Positions 24,846 to 33,277 are shown, counted from the first letter of the stretch. The stretch is DNA of 64,000 bases from Pseudomonas sp. RIT-PI-q (GCF_001297125.1 NZ_LHPC01000053.1:86010-150009); one strand, 5' to 3'. The notes: a model not told the origin generated them from the letters alone. Numbers and translations: made by a program.

Positions 24846-25580
24846 TTAGCTGACGGCCATCAAGCCATGGCGCCGATGATGAACCTCAAGCTGATCCTTG
24901 ATCACCCGCAGCACCTTGGCTTCATGCTCATGGATAAAGAAGTGCCCGCCCGCGAGCATGTCCACGGAGAAACTGCCGTGGGTTTCCTTGCGCCAGCCGA
25001 TCAATTGCTCGGTGGTGGCGCGGTCAGCCTTGCCGCCGAGCACATGCACCGGGCACTTGAGCAATGGGCGCTGCTGCGGTTCGAAACGCCCGCACAGCAG
25101 AAAATCCGCGCGCAGCACCGGCAGCGTCAGGCTCATCAGCTCTTCGTTGGCCAGGACTTCCTCGCTGGTGCCGTTGAGGGTGCGCAATTGCTCGATCAGT
25201 TCGGCGTCGGTTTTCGGCTCGGCGAAACCCCGGTCGTAGTCGGCCCGCATCGTCGGCGCCGCCGTGCCCGAGGCGAACAGCGCCACCGGTTCCGGGCCAC
25301 CCAGCGAGCGCAAGGCATGGGCCAGTTCACAGGCGAGCAACGCGCCCAGGCTATGGCCGAACATCGCGTATGGCGCCTTGAGCGTGGCTTTTTGTTCGTG
25401 GGCCAGTTGCAGCGCCAGACGCCGCATGTCGGTGTGCAACGGTTCGCCAAACCGCGCGCCACGGCCCGGCAGTTCTAACGGCTGCAGCTTGAGCCACTCC
25501 GGCAGTTTGCGCCGCCAGCGGCTGTAGACCATGGCACTCGCGCCCGAATAGGGCAGGCAGAGCAAAGTCAGCTGGGTCAC
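24846..25580 (-). CDS. pvdG: Type II thioesterase of the siderophore NRPS (PvdG-like)
   Basis: A 244-residue alpha/beta hydrolase. It has the N-terminal LLCLPYSGAS motif, nucleophile elbow GHSLGA, and a late GGHFF histidine motif. Type II thioesterases remove wrong acyl groups from NRPS carrier domains in the cytoplasm. The GTG at 25580, preceded by GAGG eight bases earlier, is chosen as start. An in-frame ATG at 25631 lies inside the spacer of the PvdS-like promoter at 25614-25637, so it would be upstream of the transcript start. The gene is transcribed toward the NRPS genes and probably responds to iron through PvdS. The family assignment is firm; the pvdG name is by analogy. Confidence 0.87.
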   Translation of the reverse strand: MTQLTLLCLPYSGASAMVYSRWRRKLPEWLKLQPLELPGRGARFGEPLHTDMRRLALQLAHEQKATLKAPYAMFGHSLGALLACELAHALRSLGGPEPVALFASGTAAPTMRADYDRGFAEPKTDAELIEQLRTLNGTSEEVLANEELMSLTLPVLRADFLLCGRFEPQQRPLLKCPVHVLGGKADRATTEQLIGWRKETHGSFSVDMLAGGHFFIHEHEAKVLRVIKDQLEVHHRRHGLMAVS

Positions 25581-25613
25581 CGGGTTTACCTCGAAAGTTG
25601 TCTGTATAAGAGA

Positions 25614-25637
25614 ACGTATGAGGCACAACAATAATTA
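25614..25637 (-). promoter_or_regulatory. PvdS-like promoter of the thioesterase gene
   Basis: On the minus strand TAATT-N16-CGT differs from the consensus TAAAT-N16-CGT by one base. It lies about 35 bases upstream of the GTG start and rules out the longer reading frame start at 25631. Confidence 0.6.
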
Positions 25638-25650
25638 GTTGAATGGAGAT

Positions 25651-25760
25651 CCCTGTGGGAGCGGCGGTGCGGCGATCCGACTTGCCCGCGATAACGGTGT
25701 GTCAGGCACCATCATTGTTAAATGACACTCCGTCATCGCGGGCAAGCCCGCTCCCACAAT
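25651..25760. repeat. REPIN with one variant arm
   Basis: The right arm is the usual ATCGCGGGCAAGCCCGCTCC. In the left arm the normal GGGCT core is replaced by a longer segment (CGGTGCGGCGATCCGA) between GTGGGAGCGG and CTTGCCCGCGAT. Confidence 0.75.
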
Positions 25761-25766
25761 GGTTCT

Positions 25767-26939
25767 CTATTTCAAATGGCGATAGCTTTGCAGGGCAGAA
25801 CCGAGGACCACGGCCCCGGCGGCAATCGCCACCCAAACCCCGCTGCGCGCGCCCAACGCATCCACCAGCCCCCCGGAACTCGCCGCGCCGATCGCCACGC
25901 CGATGCTCAACCCGGTGACCAGCCAGGTCAGGCCTTCGGTGAGTTTGGCCGGCGGTACGATTTGCTCCCCCAGCGCCATTGCCACGATCAACGTCGGCGC
26001 AAAAAACAGTCCCGCGACGAACACCGCCAGCGACAGCCCGAGAATGTTCGCCGCCAGCAGCAACGGCAACGTGGTCACCGCCGTCGCTACTCCGCCGTAC
26101 AGAAACAATCGCGGCAACGGCACTTTCGAACGCAATGCCCCGAACGCCAGCCCGGCCAGGCACGAGCCGATGGCGTACACCGACAGCACAATGCTCGCCG
26201 CCGCCGGTTGCCCTTGCTGCTGGGCGAAAGCCACGCTGACCACATCCACCACGCCGACGATGGGGCCCATGGCGACCATCAACAGCATCAGCAACTGAAT
26301 CTCGACCGAACGAATGATCGAGCGTTGATGGTGCTCTTCATGCGGATGCACCGGTGGCTCGGTGCCGCGCTGCAAGACAAACGTGGTGACCCCGATCGCC
26401 AGCATCAGCAACGCCGCCAACGGCCCGGCCTCGGGGAACGCCACCACGCACAAGCCCACCGACAGCGGCGGCCCGACGATAAAGCACACCTCGTCCAGCA
26501 CCGATTCCAGCGCATAGGCAGTTTGCAGTTGAGGCTGACCGCGATACACCTCGGTCCAACGCGCCCGCACCATCGCCGACATGCTCGGCATGCAACCGGC
26601 CAGCGCGGCGAATACAAACAACGACCAGTTCGGCGCCTGCAAGCGCGTGCAGAGCAACACCATCAGCAACGCCCCGCCGCCAAGCAGCGCCGACACCGGC
26701 AAAATCCGCCGCTGACCAAAACGATCGACCAGCCGGGAAACCTGCGGCGCACAAAATGCCGTGGCCAGGGCAAACGTCGCCGCCACCGCGCCGGCCAGTC
26801 CGTAGCCACCCTGTAACTGCGAGAGCATGGTGATCAGGCCGATGCCGGTCATGGAAATCGGCATGCGCGCGATCATCCCGGCCAGCACAAAGGCTCCGCT
26901 GCCTGGGGCGTTGAATAATTCGCGGTAGGGGTTTGCCAT
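25767..26939 (-). CDS. MFS transporter, about 12 membrane segments
   Basis: 390 residues from the ATG at 26939 (MANPYRELF). Hydrophobic helices run throughout, with the MFS signature SRLVDRFGQRR after helix 2 (about residues 68-78). A short cytoplasmic His-rich loop (PPVHPHEEHHQR) marks the middle of the protein. An upstream extension of the frame is rejected because it would read through a REPIN. The gene follows the thioesterase gene in the same direction but is separated by another REPIN. Pyoverdine export normally uses PvdE and PvdRT-OpmQ, so a siderophore role is possible but unproved. The substrate cannot be told from sequence. Confidence 0.82.
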   Translation of the reverse strand: MANPYRELFNAPGSGAFVLAGMIARMPISMTGIGLITMLSQLQGGYGLAGAVAATFALATAFCAPQVSRLVDRFGQRRILPVSALLGGGALLMVLLCTRLQAPNWSLFVFAALAGCMPSMSAMVRARWTEVYRGQPQLQTAYALESVLDEVCFIVGPPLSVGLCVVAFPEAGPLAALLMLAIGVTTFVLQRGTEPPVHPHEEHHQRSIIRSVEIQLLMLLMVAMGPIVGVVDVVSVAFAQQQGQPAAASIVLSVYAIGSCLAGLAFGALRSKVPLPRLFLYGGVATAVTTLPLLLAANILGLSLAVFVAGLFFAPTLIVAMALGEQIVPPAKLTEGLTWLVTGLSIGVAIGAASSGGLVDALGARSGVWVAIAAGAVVLGSALQSYRHLK

Positions 26940-27027
26940 GGGGTGTGGGTCTCGACAATGGCCTGCAAGTGTCCACAAAGGCTGATCGCGAGGGAAGCCG
27001 CCAATTGTTGGTGGAATGTGAAGATCC

Positions 27028-27100
27028 CATCGCGGGCAAGCCCGCTCCCACAGTTGAGCGGCGTACACAAACAATTGTGGGAGCGGGCTTGCCCGCGATG
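27028..27100. repeat. REPIN (GTGGGAGCGGGCTTGCCCGCGAT family)
   Basis: The arms ATCGCGGGCAAGCCCGCTCC and GGAGCGGGCTTGCCCGCGAT are inverted over a short spacer. It lies between divergent genes. Confidence 0.85.
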
Positions 27101-27196
27101 AGGCCAGCAAAGCCACTGTGCTCGTTCCGACAAATGAACTCTCCACCGTCCAAACCAGTCAGCTAATTAGGCCCTCGACGCAAGGCTTCACCCTTC

Positions 27197-29032
27197 ATGC
27201 AGAATTCCCACGATCATCACCCCGAACGACAAAGCGCCATCGACGCCCACGGCATCATCGGCGACATGCGCAGCGCGGCACTGGTCAACGACAAGGGCAG
27301 CGTGGACTTTTTCTGCTGGCCCGAATTCGACAGCCCGTCGATCTTCTGTTCGCTGCTGGACACCCCCGAGGCCGGTATCTTCCAACTGTCGCCGGACTTG
27401 CCCGACGCCCGTCGCGAACAGATTTACCTGCCCGACACCAACGTCCTGCAAACCCGCTGGCTCAGCGATCGCGCGGTGGTCGAGGTCACCGACCTGCTGC
27501 CCATCGGCGACACTGAGGACGATTTACCCATGCTGATCCGCCGGGTGCGCGTGGTCAGCGGCCAGGCGACGTTTCGCATGCGCTGCGCCGTGCGCCATGA
27601 CTACGCTCGGGCCAAGACCCGCGCACGCATGGATGAACAGGACGTGACCTTTGCGGCCGCCGATCAGCCCTCGCTGCGCCTGTCTTCGGATCAATCCTTG
27701 AGCATCGACGGCAACGCGGCGATTGCCGAGTTCACCCTCGATCAAGACCAGAGCGCTGAGTTCCTGCTCGGCGGCATCGACGACCCACGCTTCAAGACCG
27801 GCGCTGCCACGCTGAGCCTGGAACGCACGCTGAAGTTCTGGCGCGACTGGATCGGCCAGTCCAACTACCGGGGTCGCTGGCGGGAAATGGTCAATCGTTC
27901 GGCCCTGGCCTTGAAGCTGCTGACCTCGCGCAAACACGGTGCGATCCTCGCCGCCGCGACCTTCGGCCTGCCGGAAACACCGGGCGGCGAACGCAACTGG
28001 GATTACCGCTACACCTGGATCCGCGACGCCTCGTTCACCGTCTACGCCTTCATGCGTCTGGGTTTCGTCGAGGAAGCCAACGCCTACATGCGCTGGCTGC
28101 GCGGGCGGGTCAGCGACTGCCAGGGCAAATCGAAGAAACTGAACATCCTCTACGCCATCGACGGCCGTCAGGAGTTGCCGGAAACCGAACTGCCGCACCT
28201 GTCCGGCCATGGCGGCGCAACACCCGTGCGCATCGGCAACCAGGCCTACGATCAGATCCAGCTCGACATCTTTGGCGAGCTGATGGACGCGGTGTACCTG
28301 GTCAACAAATACGGCGAGGCCATCTCCCATGAAGGCTGGAAACATGCGGTGGAAGTGGTCGATCAGGTCTGCGAAACCTGGGAGCAAAAGGACGTTGGCA
28401 TCTGGGAAATGCGCGGCGAAGAGCACGACTTCCTGCACTCGCGACTGATGTGCTGGGTCGCCGTGGACCGGGCCATTCGCCTGGCGTCCAAACGTTCATT
28501 GCCCGCGCCTTTCGCCCGCTGGGACCAGACGCGGCAGGCGATCTACGTCGACATCTGGGAAAACTTCTGGAACGAAGAACGCGGGCATTTCGTTCAGTAC
28601 AAGGGCGGCACCGCGCTCGACGGCTCGATGCTGTTGATGCCACTGGTGCGCTTCGTCAGCGCCAAGGACCCGCGCTGGCTCGCCACCCTGCAAGTCATCG
28701 AAAAAACCCTGGTGCGCGACGGCATGGTGTACCGCTATCGCAACGATGACACCCGCATCGACGGCCTGCCCGGCACCGAAGGCGCCTTCGCCGCATGTTC
28801 GTTCTGGTACGTCGAATGCCTGGCCCGGGCGGGTCAGGTGGAAAAGGCTCATCTGGAGTTTGAACAGCTGTTGAGGTACGCCAACCCGCTGGGTTTGTAT
28901 GCCGAAGAGCTGGACAGTCACGCCCGGCATCTGGGGAATACACCGCAGGCGTTGACGCACCTGGCACTGATCAGCGCGGCGAGTTTTCTCGATCGGAAAT
29001 TGAGTGGGGAGAAGAATTTCTGGCAGCCTTGA
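27197..29032 (+). CDS. Glycoside hydrolase family 15 protein (glucoamylase/trehalase type)
   Basis: 611 residues. The N-terminal part (about 15-200) is the beta-sandwich seen in bacterial GH15 enzymes, with AALVNDKGSVDFFCWPEFD. The catalytic (alpha/alpha)6 barrel follows, with RNWDYRYTWIRDAS near residue 268 and the C-terminal YAEELDSH segment expected to hold a catalytic glutamate. Bacterial members cleave alpha-glucosidic bonds, and some are trehalases; the exact substrate is not evident. No signal peptide is seen, so it is cytoplasmic, consistent with glycogen or trehalose turnover. No partner gene for sugar metabolism stands nearby. The start at 27197 has only a weak ribosome-binding site. 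Confidence 0.88.
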   Translation: MQNSHDHHPERQSAIDAHGIIGDMRSAALVNDKGSVDFFCWPEFDSPSIFCSLLDTPEAGIFQLSPDLPDARREQIYLPDTNVLQTRWLSDRAVVEVTDLLPIGDTEDDLPMLIRRVRVVSGQATFRMRCAVRHDYARAKTRARMDEQDVTFAAADQPSLRLSSDQSLSIDGNAAIAEFTLDQDQSAEFLLGGIDDPRFKTGAATLSLERTLKFWRDWIGQSNYRGRWREMVNRSALALKLLTSRKHGAILAAATFGLPETPGGERNWDYRYTWIRDASFTVYAFMRLGFVEEANAYMRWLRGRVSDCQGKSKKLNILYAIDGRQELPETELPHLSGHGGATPVRIGNQAYDQIQLDIFGELMDAVYLVNKYGEAISHEGWKHAVEVVDQVCETWEQKDVGIWEMRGEEHDFLHSRLMCWVAVDRAIRLASKRSLPAPFARWDQTRQAIYVDIWENFWNEERGHFVQYKGGTALDGSMLLMPLVRFVSAKDPRWLATLQVIEKTLVRDGMVYRYRNDDTRIDGLPGTEGAFAACSFWYVECLARAGQVEKAHLEFEQLLRYANPLGLYAEELDSHARHLGNTPQALTHLALISAASFLDRKLSGEKNFWQP

Positions 29033-29048
29033 GACCGCGTCGCCTCAA

Positions 29049-29140
29049 TCGCGGGCAAGCCCGCTCCCACATGGATTCTCGGTGTAAACACAATTGTGTG
29101 AACACCACCAAACCCTGTGGGAGCGGGCTTGCCCGCGATG
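29049..29140. repeat. REPIN (GTGGGAGCGGGCTTGCCCGCGAT family)
   Basis: The arms ATCGCGGGCAAGCCCGCTCC and GGAGCGGGCTTGCCCGCGAT are inverted over about 50 bases, downstream of the GH15 gene. The rest of this 293-base gap shows no gene. Confidence 0.85.
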
Positions 29141-29325
29141 GGACCATCAGCCACCCACAAGACCAACAGGCTGAATCTCTACCTACAACAATTAAACAAA
29201 ACCCGTGAATGCCCTGCACTGCCACCCCGTAATCCCTTGTTGCCAGCCCTCAAATCCCCCCCTACCATCGACGGACAACGGGTGCAGCGGAGCTGCCCAA
29301 GAAAACCCGAATTCAAGGAACCCGA

Positions 29326-29715
29326 ATGACCCAGCACATCCACCGCAGCATCGACACCCCATTGCGCTCAGGCCTGAACCGCGATGAACTGTGGGAAGCC
29401 GACGACAAGGGCCTGATCAAATGCTGGGAAATAGGCCGCCAACGCGCCGCCCGCTTTCCCGACCTCGCGCAACAGTGCCTTGCCGGCGAACTGCCGGTGC
29501 TGGGCTGGACAGGTGGCGTCAGCCGCAGCCTGAAGAAACTCGAAAAGTACGGTTCCCTCAAATACCTCGCCCAGTGGCAAGGGTTGCGCGGGGATGATCT
29601 GGATGTAGATTTGGCTGAAGAGCGGGCGTGGACCTGTTCACGGACCAAGATGGTGGTGACGTTCACGCCGGATCGATCGAAATACTTCAATCAGATGGCG
29701 GAAGTTGAAACCTGA
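29326..29715 (+). CDS. Conserved hypothetical protein, 129 residues
   Basis: A small soluble protein rich in Trp and charged residues (DELWEADDKGLIKCWE, GWTGGVSRSLKKLEKYGSL). No signal peptide or membrane segment is visible. I do not recognise a named domain; small proteins of this look occur in Pseudomonas. The ATG at 29326 has AAGGAA (29317-29322) close upstream. It stands alone between two REPINs, so it is probably a single-gene transcript. Confidence 0.7.
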   Translation: MTQHIHRSIDTPLRSGLNRDELWEADDKGLIKCWEIGRQRAARFPDLAQQCLAGELPVLGWTGGVSRSLKKLEKYGSLKYLAQWQGLRGDDLDVDLAEERAWTCSRTKMVVTFTPDRSKYFNQMAEVET

Positions 29716-29770
29716 TATTCGTTGCGCTGCGGTAGCGGCGCGGCAAGGACCCGGGAGTAAAACGCACCCC

Positions 29771-29905
29771 CCTGTAGCAGCTGGCGAAGCCTGCGTTCGG
29801 CTGCGCAGCAGTCGTCAACCCTGTGCACACGGGTTCCTGATACACCGCGTTGCCTGGTTTCACGCCTGCTGCGCAGCCGAACGCAGGCTTCGCCAGCTGC
29901 TACAA
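29771..29905. repeat. REPIN-like inverted repeat, GTAGCAGCTGGCGAAGCC family
   Basis: Long arms starting CTGTAGCAGCTGGCGAAGCC and ending GGCTTCGCCAGCTGCTACA each also carry GCGTTCGGCTGCGCAGCAG or its complement. This family is larger and distinct from the GGCTTGCC repeats elsewhere. Confidence 0.8.
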
Positions 29906-29983
29906 GTAATGCGTGACAGCTGAAATCGCTTAATGAAGTCATCGTCCGGCATTTTAGAATGCCAACAACTCCTGGAGTTTGTC

Positions 29984-30883
29984 GTGACCGGCTACCCCAT
30001 CAAAACCACTCAAACATCCTGTTTGACGCTCGCCTACGAAGAACACGGCCCCGCCACCGGCGATCCGGTCATCCTGCTCCACGGCTTCCCCTACTCCCCC
30101 CGCGCCTACGATGAAATCGCCCCAGTCCTTGCCGCAAAGGGCTATCGCGTGATCGTCCCGTACCTGCGCGGTTATGGCCCGACCCGCTTCATCAGCCCCG
30201 ACACCCTGCGCTCCGGCCAACAAGCCGCGCTCGCCCAGGATTTGCTCGATCTGATGGACGGCCTCTCCATCAAACAAGCCGCCCTCTGCGGATATGACTG
30301 GGGCGGTCGGGCAGCGTGCATCGTCGCGGCGCTGTGGCCGGAGCGGGTCCGTTGCCTGGTTACCGGTGACGGCTACAACCTTCAGAACATTCCAAAATCA
30401 ATCCAGCCGCGAGACCCGGAAACCGAGCACCGCCTGTGGTATCAGTTCTATTTCCACACACCGCGCGGTGTCGAAGGCCTGACGAACAATCGCCGGGCCT
30501 TGTGCGAATTACTGTGGAAGTTGTGGTCACCCACCTGGGCCAAGGGGCCTGAGTTGTATCCACTTAGCGCTCCTGCCTTCGACAACCCGGATTTTGTCGA
30601 CGTGGTGATCCAGTCCTATCGCCACCGGTTCATGTATGCGCCCGGCGACCCGGCGCTGGAGTGGATGGAACAAGCGCTCAGCCAACAACCGCCGATCAGC
30701 GTGCCGACGATTTCCCTGTGCGGCGCCGACGATGGCGTAGGGCCCGCAGCCGAATTCGACGACGACATCGAGCATTTCACCGGTCCTTATGAGCGCCGAA
30801 TGCTGGCGGGCGTGGGGCATAACATTCCCGAAGAGGCCCCGACGGCGACGGTCAAAGCATTACTGGATCTGCTGGAAGGCTGA
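29984..30883 (+). CDS. Alpha/beta hydrolase, epoxide hydrolase / haloalkane dehalogenase-like
   Basis: 299 residues from the GTG at 29984, which has TGGAG suitably placed upstream; an ATG at 29933 is the alternative start. It has the HGFPYSPRAYDE oxyanion region (HGFP) and a nucleophile elbow with aspartate (GYDWGGR) rather than serine. The Asp nucleophile is typical of epoxide hydrolases, dehalogenases and fluoroacetate dehalogenases. The C-terminal GVGHNIPEE supplies the catalytic histidine. No signal peptide. Its 3' end overlaps the convergent inhR-like gene by 32 bases. The substrate is unknown. Confidence 0.82.
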   Translation: MTGYPIKTTQTSCLTLAYEEHGPATGDPVILLHGFPYSPRAYDEIAPVLAAKGYRVIVPYLRGYGPTRFISPDTLRSGQQAALAQDLLDLMDGLSIKQAALCGYDWGGRAACIVAALWPERVRCLVTGDGYNLQNIPKSIQPRDPETEHRLWYQFYFHTPRGVEGLTNNRRALCELLWKLWSPTWAKGPELYPLSAPAFDNPDFVDVVIQSYRHRFMYAPGDPALEWMEQALSQQPPISVPTISLCGADDGVGPAAEFDDDIEHFTGPYERRMLAGVGHNIPEEAPTATVKALLDLLEG

Positions 30884-31838
30884 CGGAAAACCGCTCGCGA
30901 TAGGCTTGCGGCGTTACGCCCATGGCCCGTAGAAAACTGCGGCGCAGGGTTTCTTCGCTGCCGAATCCGCATTGCATCGCCACCCGTTTGATCGGCACGC
31001 CGGTATCGCTGAGCAACCGGCGCGCTGTCTCGACCCGAATCAATTCGATGGCCCGCGCCGGGGTCTGGCCGGTGTCGGCGCGGTAGTGGCGGACGAAGCT
31101 GCGCTCGCTCATGCCGGCCTGCAGGGCAAGGGTCGGGATGCCCAGATCCAGGGTGAGGTTTTCGCTGATCCAGGCATGCAGATCGTCGAAACGGTTGCCT
31201 TCTTTCTGTAGCGACAGGGTCACGCTGAACTGCGACTGGCCACCGGGCCGCTTGAGGAAAACCACCAATTGCCGTGCCACTTCCAGGGCCATGCTGCGAC
31301 CGAGGTCTTCTTCGACCATGGCCAGCGCCAGGTCAATACCGGCGGTGACCCCGGCCGAGGTCCACACCGGGCCGTCGTTGATGAAAATCGGGTTGGGTTC
31401 GACCTGCAGTTTTGGATGCTTCTGCGCCAACTGATCGCAACGGGTCCAGTGCGTGACCACCCGACGCCCATCGAGCCAGCCACTGGCCGCGAGCAAAAAC
31501 GCCCCGGTGCACACCGACGCCACTCGCCGACAATCCGTCGCATGTTCACGCACCCACGCCACCAGCGACTGATCGTCCGCCGCCGTATAAACACCCCAGC
31601 CACCGGCGATAATCAAGGTGTCGCTGCCCTCCTCGGGTAACGGTTCAGCCAGCAGAGCCAGCCCCGCCGACGACATCACCGCCCCGCCGCCACTAGCAAT
31701 CACCGTCGGTGCATAAGGCAGCGCCAGCCCTTGCTGGCGTGAGATATCGTTGGCCGAGGCAAACACTTGCAATGGCCCGGTTACATCGAGCAGTTGCACA
31801 TTGGCAAACGCGAGCACGTGAATGGTCTTAGGCATCAT
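30852..31838 (-). CDS. inhR: GlxA-family AraC-type transcriptional regulator (probable InhR)
   Basis: About 328 residues from the ATG at 31838; an adjacent in-frame ATG at 31835 is equally possible. The N-terminal DJ-1/PfpI-like domain (IHVLAFANVQLLDVTGP, SVCTGAFLLAASGWL) is followed by a C-terminal AraC double helix-turn-helix (LALQAGMSERSFVRHYRADTG, then VAMQCGFGSEETLRRSF). It is divergent from the isonitrile hydratase gene, the arrangement I recall for inhR-inhA in P. putida. A perfect 16-bp palindrome between the two genes is a likely operator. Activation by isonitriles is inferred from that precedent. Confidence 0.8.
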   Translation of the reverse strand: MMPKTIHVLAFANVQLLDVTGPLQVFASANDISRQQGLALPYAPTVIASGGGAVMSSAGLALLAEPLPEEGSDTLIIAGGWGVYTAADDQSLVAWVREHATDCRRVASVCTGAFLLAASGWLDGRRVVTHWTRCDQLAQKHPKLQVEPNPIFINDGPVWTSAGVTAGIDLALAMVEEDLGRSMALEVARQLVVFLKRPGGQSQFSVTLSLQKEGNRFDDLHAWISENLTLDLGIPTLALQAGMSERSFVRHYRADTGQTPARAIELIRVETARRLLSDTGVPIKRVAMQCGFGSEETLRRSFLRAMGVTPQAYRERFSVSLPADPVML

Positions 31839-31858
31839 TGGCGTAATTCGTGGGGATA

Positions 31859-31874
31859 TTGGCGTATACGCCAA
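31859..31874. promoter_or_regulatory. Perfect 16-bp palindrome between inhR and inhA
   Basis: TTGGCGTATACGCCAA is its own reverse complement and lies in the 88-base divergent intergenic region. This suggests an operator for the GlxA/AraC-type regulator or another dimeric factor. Confidence 0.55.
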
Positions 31875-31926
31875 ATCCTACGAGTCTACAGTGAAGTCGT
31901 CCACCCACTTCATGAGAAAAAAAGCC

Positions 31927-32610
31927 ATGACGTTGCAGATCGGTTTTCTGTTGTTTCCACAGGTTCAGCAACTGGACTTGACCGGCCCTTACGACGTACT
32001 GGCCTCACTGCCGGACGTGAAAGTGCATTTGATCTGGAAGGACCTGGTGCCGGTCACCGCGAGCACCGGCCTGGTACTGAAACCCACCACCACCTTCGCC
32101 GATTGCCCGGCGCTGGATGTGATTTGCATACCCGGCGGCAGCGGCGTAGGGCCATTGATGGAGGATGACGAGACGCTGGCCTTCATCAAGATTCAGGCAG
32201 CCAATGCACGTTACGTCACGTCGGTCTGCACCGGCGCGCTGGTGCTCGGCGCGGCGGGTCTGCTGAAGGGCAAACGCGCCACCACTCATTGGGCCTATCA
32301 CGAACTGTTGGCGCCGTTGGGGGCAACTCCGGTTAAGGATCGGGTGGTGCGCGACGGCAATCTGCTGACGGGGGGCGGAATTACCGCAGGGATCGATTTT
32401 GCCCTGACCCTGGCTGCAGAGTTGTTCGATAAGGACACTGCAGAACTGGTGCAGTTGCAGCTGGAATACGCTCCGGCGCCACCGTTTACTTCGGGCAGCC
32501 CCGAGACAGCGCCGGTCGGCGTGCTGGAGGAAGCACGCAAACGCTCCGCAGGGTCGTTGAAATTGCGCTCGGAAATCACCGAGCGAGTAGCCGCGAAACT
32601 AGACCGCTAA
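31927..32610 (+). CDS. inhA: Isonitrile hydratase, DJ-1/PfpI family
   Basis: 227 residues from the ATG at 31927. The sequence (MTLQIGFLLFPQVQQLDLTG and DVLASLPDVKVHLIWKDL) closely resembles what I recall of Pseudomonas InhA. The nucleophile in SVCTGALVLG is Cys101 by count, the position of the essential cysteine reported for InhA. The enzyme hydrates isonitriles to N-substituted formamides in the cytoplasm. A longer frame beginning at 31822 is rejected because it covers the palindrome and the divergent promoter region. It is followed by the tandem REPIN/sRNA region. Confidence 0.88.
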   Translation: MTLQIGFLLFPQVQQLDLTGPYDVLASLPDVKVHLIWKDLVPVTASTGLVLKPTTTFADCPALDVICIPGGSGVGPLMEDDETLAFIKIQAANARYVTSVCTGALVLGAAGLLKGKRATTHWAYHELLAPLGATPVKDRVVRDGNLLTGGGITAGIDFALTLAAELFDKDTAELVQLQLEYAPAPPFTSGSPETAPVGVLEEARKRSAGSLKLRSEITERVAAKLDR

Positions 32611-32623
32611 GCCACAACGCGAA

Positions 32624-32762
32624 CCCCGTAGCAGCTGGCGAAGCCTGCGTTCGGCTGCGCAGCAGTCGTAAAAATCAGCACACGCGGTGTATCAGGAAAA
32701 CGTGTGCTCTGGGTTTACGACTGCTACGCAGCCGAACGCAGGCTTCGCCAGCTGCTACAGGG
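32624..32762. repeat. REPIN-like inverted repeat (GTAGCAGCTGGCGAAGCC family), unit 1 of a tandem duplication
   Basis: The arms CCGTAGCAGCTGGCGAAGCC and GGCTTCGCCAGCTGCTACAG enclose GTTCGGCTGCG-type inner arms. Together with the RsmX-like gene beside it, it forms the first copy of a roughly 355-base duplicated unit. Confidence 0.8.
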
Positions 32763-32788
32763 TCGGTGTTGGTGCTTTATTCCGGGCG

Positions 32789-32902
32789 AAAAAAAACCCG
32801 CCTAAGCGGGTTTCTCAAGACCATTGCGACATCCTGTCAGCAGCCATCCTGGCCTATGGTCGATCATCCGTGATCCTGAGTGCATCCTGCGACTCAGTTG
32901 AT
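32789..32902 (-). ncRNA. rsmX: RsmX-family regulatory sRNA, copy 1
   Basis: The reverse strand reads as an RNA of about 114 nt with five GGA motifs (including CAGGAT, AGGATCACGGAT and two further AGGAT), several in hairpin-like contexts. It ends in a strong terminator, AACCCGCTTAGGCGGGTT with a T8 run. GGA-rich sRNAs of the RsmX/Y/Z class sequester the translational repressor RsmA/RsmE under GacS/GacA control. TTAATCT lies where a -10 box is expected. A GacA-type half-site ends exactly 44 bases upstream of TAATCT, as in copy 2. The ends are estimated from the -10 box and the T-run. Confidence 0.8.
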
Positions 32903-32958
32903 GGATCCAGATTAACCACATCGGTTAAGGGTAAACAGAGGACATACCAGCGCCCCAG

Positions 32959-32976
32959 CGTAAGCCTTTGACCATT
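32959..32976 (-). promoter_or_regulatory. Degenerate GacA upstream activating site for rsmX copy 1
   Basis: Only the right half-site (CTTACG versus CTTACA) is well kept; I count about 8 of 18 matches to TGTAAG-N6-CTTACA-type sites. The spacing to the -10 element (44 bases) equals that of copy 2. Confidence 0.45.
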
Positions 32977-32995
32977 TAAGCCACAAAACCTCTCC

Positions 32996-33132
32996 CCTGT
33001 AGCAGCTGCCGAAGGCTGCGTTCGGCTGCGAAGCAGTCGTAACCCTATAAACACGGTATGTCAGAAGCACCGCAGTGTCTGTTTTTACGACTGCTTCGCA
33101 GCCGAACGCAGCCTTCGGCAGCTGCTACAGGG
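32996..33132. repeat. REPIN-like inverted repeat, unit 2 of the tandem duplication
   Basis: The arms CCTGTAGCAGCTGCCGAAGG and CCTTCGGCAGCTGCTACAGG have compensating changes in both arms relative to unit 1, so the hairpin is preserved. Confidence 0.8.
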
Positions 33133-33162
33133 TGAAAATATGCCAGCGCTTTTCGATAGACG

Positions 33163-33277
33163 AAAAAAAACCCGCCGAAGCGGGTTTTCCCAAGACCATG
33201 TCGACTCCCTGTCGGTAGCGTTCCTTGCTGATGGTCGATCGTCCGTGATCCTGAGGCACTTCCTGTGCTTCAGTTGA
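33163..33277 (-). ncRNA. rsmX: RsmX-family regulatory sRNA, copy 2
   Basis: A reverse-strand RNA of about 115 nt homologous to copy 1. It has at least five GGA motifs (CACAGGAAGTG in a hairpin, AGGATCACGGAC, AAGGAA, GGGAG) and a terminator AACCCGCTTCGGCGGGTT followed by T8. TAATCT forms the -10 region and an 18-bp GacA-type site lies 44 bases further upstream. By family knowledge it titrates RsmA/RsmE and relieves repression of secondary metabolism. Copy 2 keeps the better activator site, so it may be the more strongly transcribed of the two. Confidence 0.83.

Noticed and set aside
25581..25631. A longer thioesterase with start ATG at 25631
   Set aside because: That ATG lies inside the spacer of the PvdS-like promoter and has no ribosome site; the GTG at 25580 does.
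26940..27146. N-terminal extension of the MFS protein
   Set aside because: It would translate through a REPIN and adds no membrane or domain feature; the ATG at 26939 starts the conserved protein.
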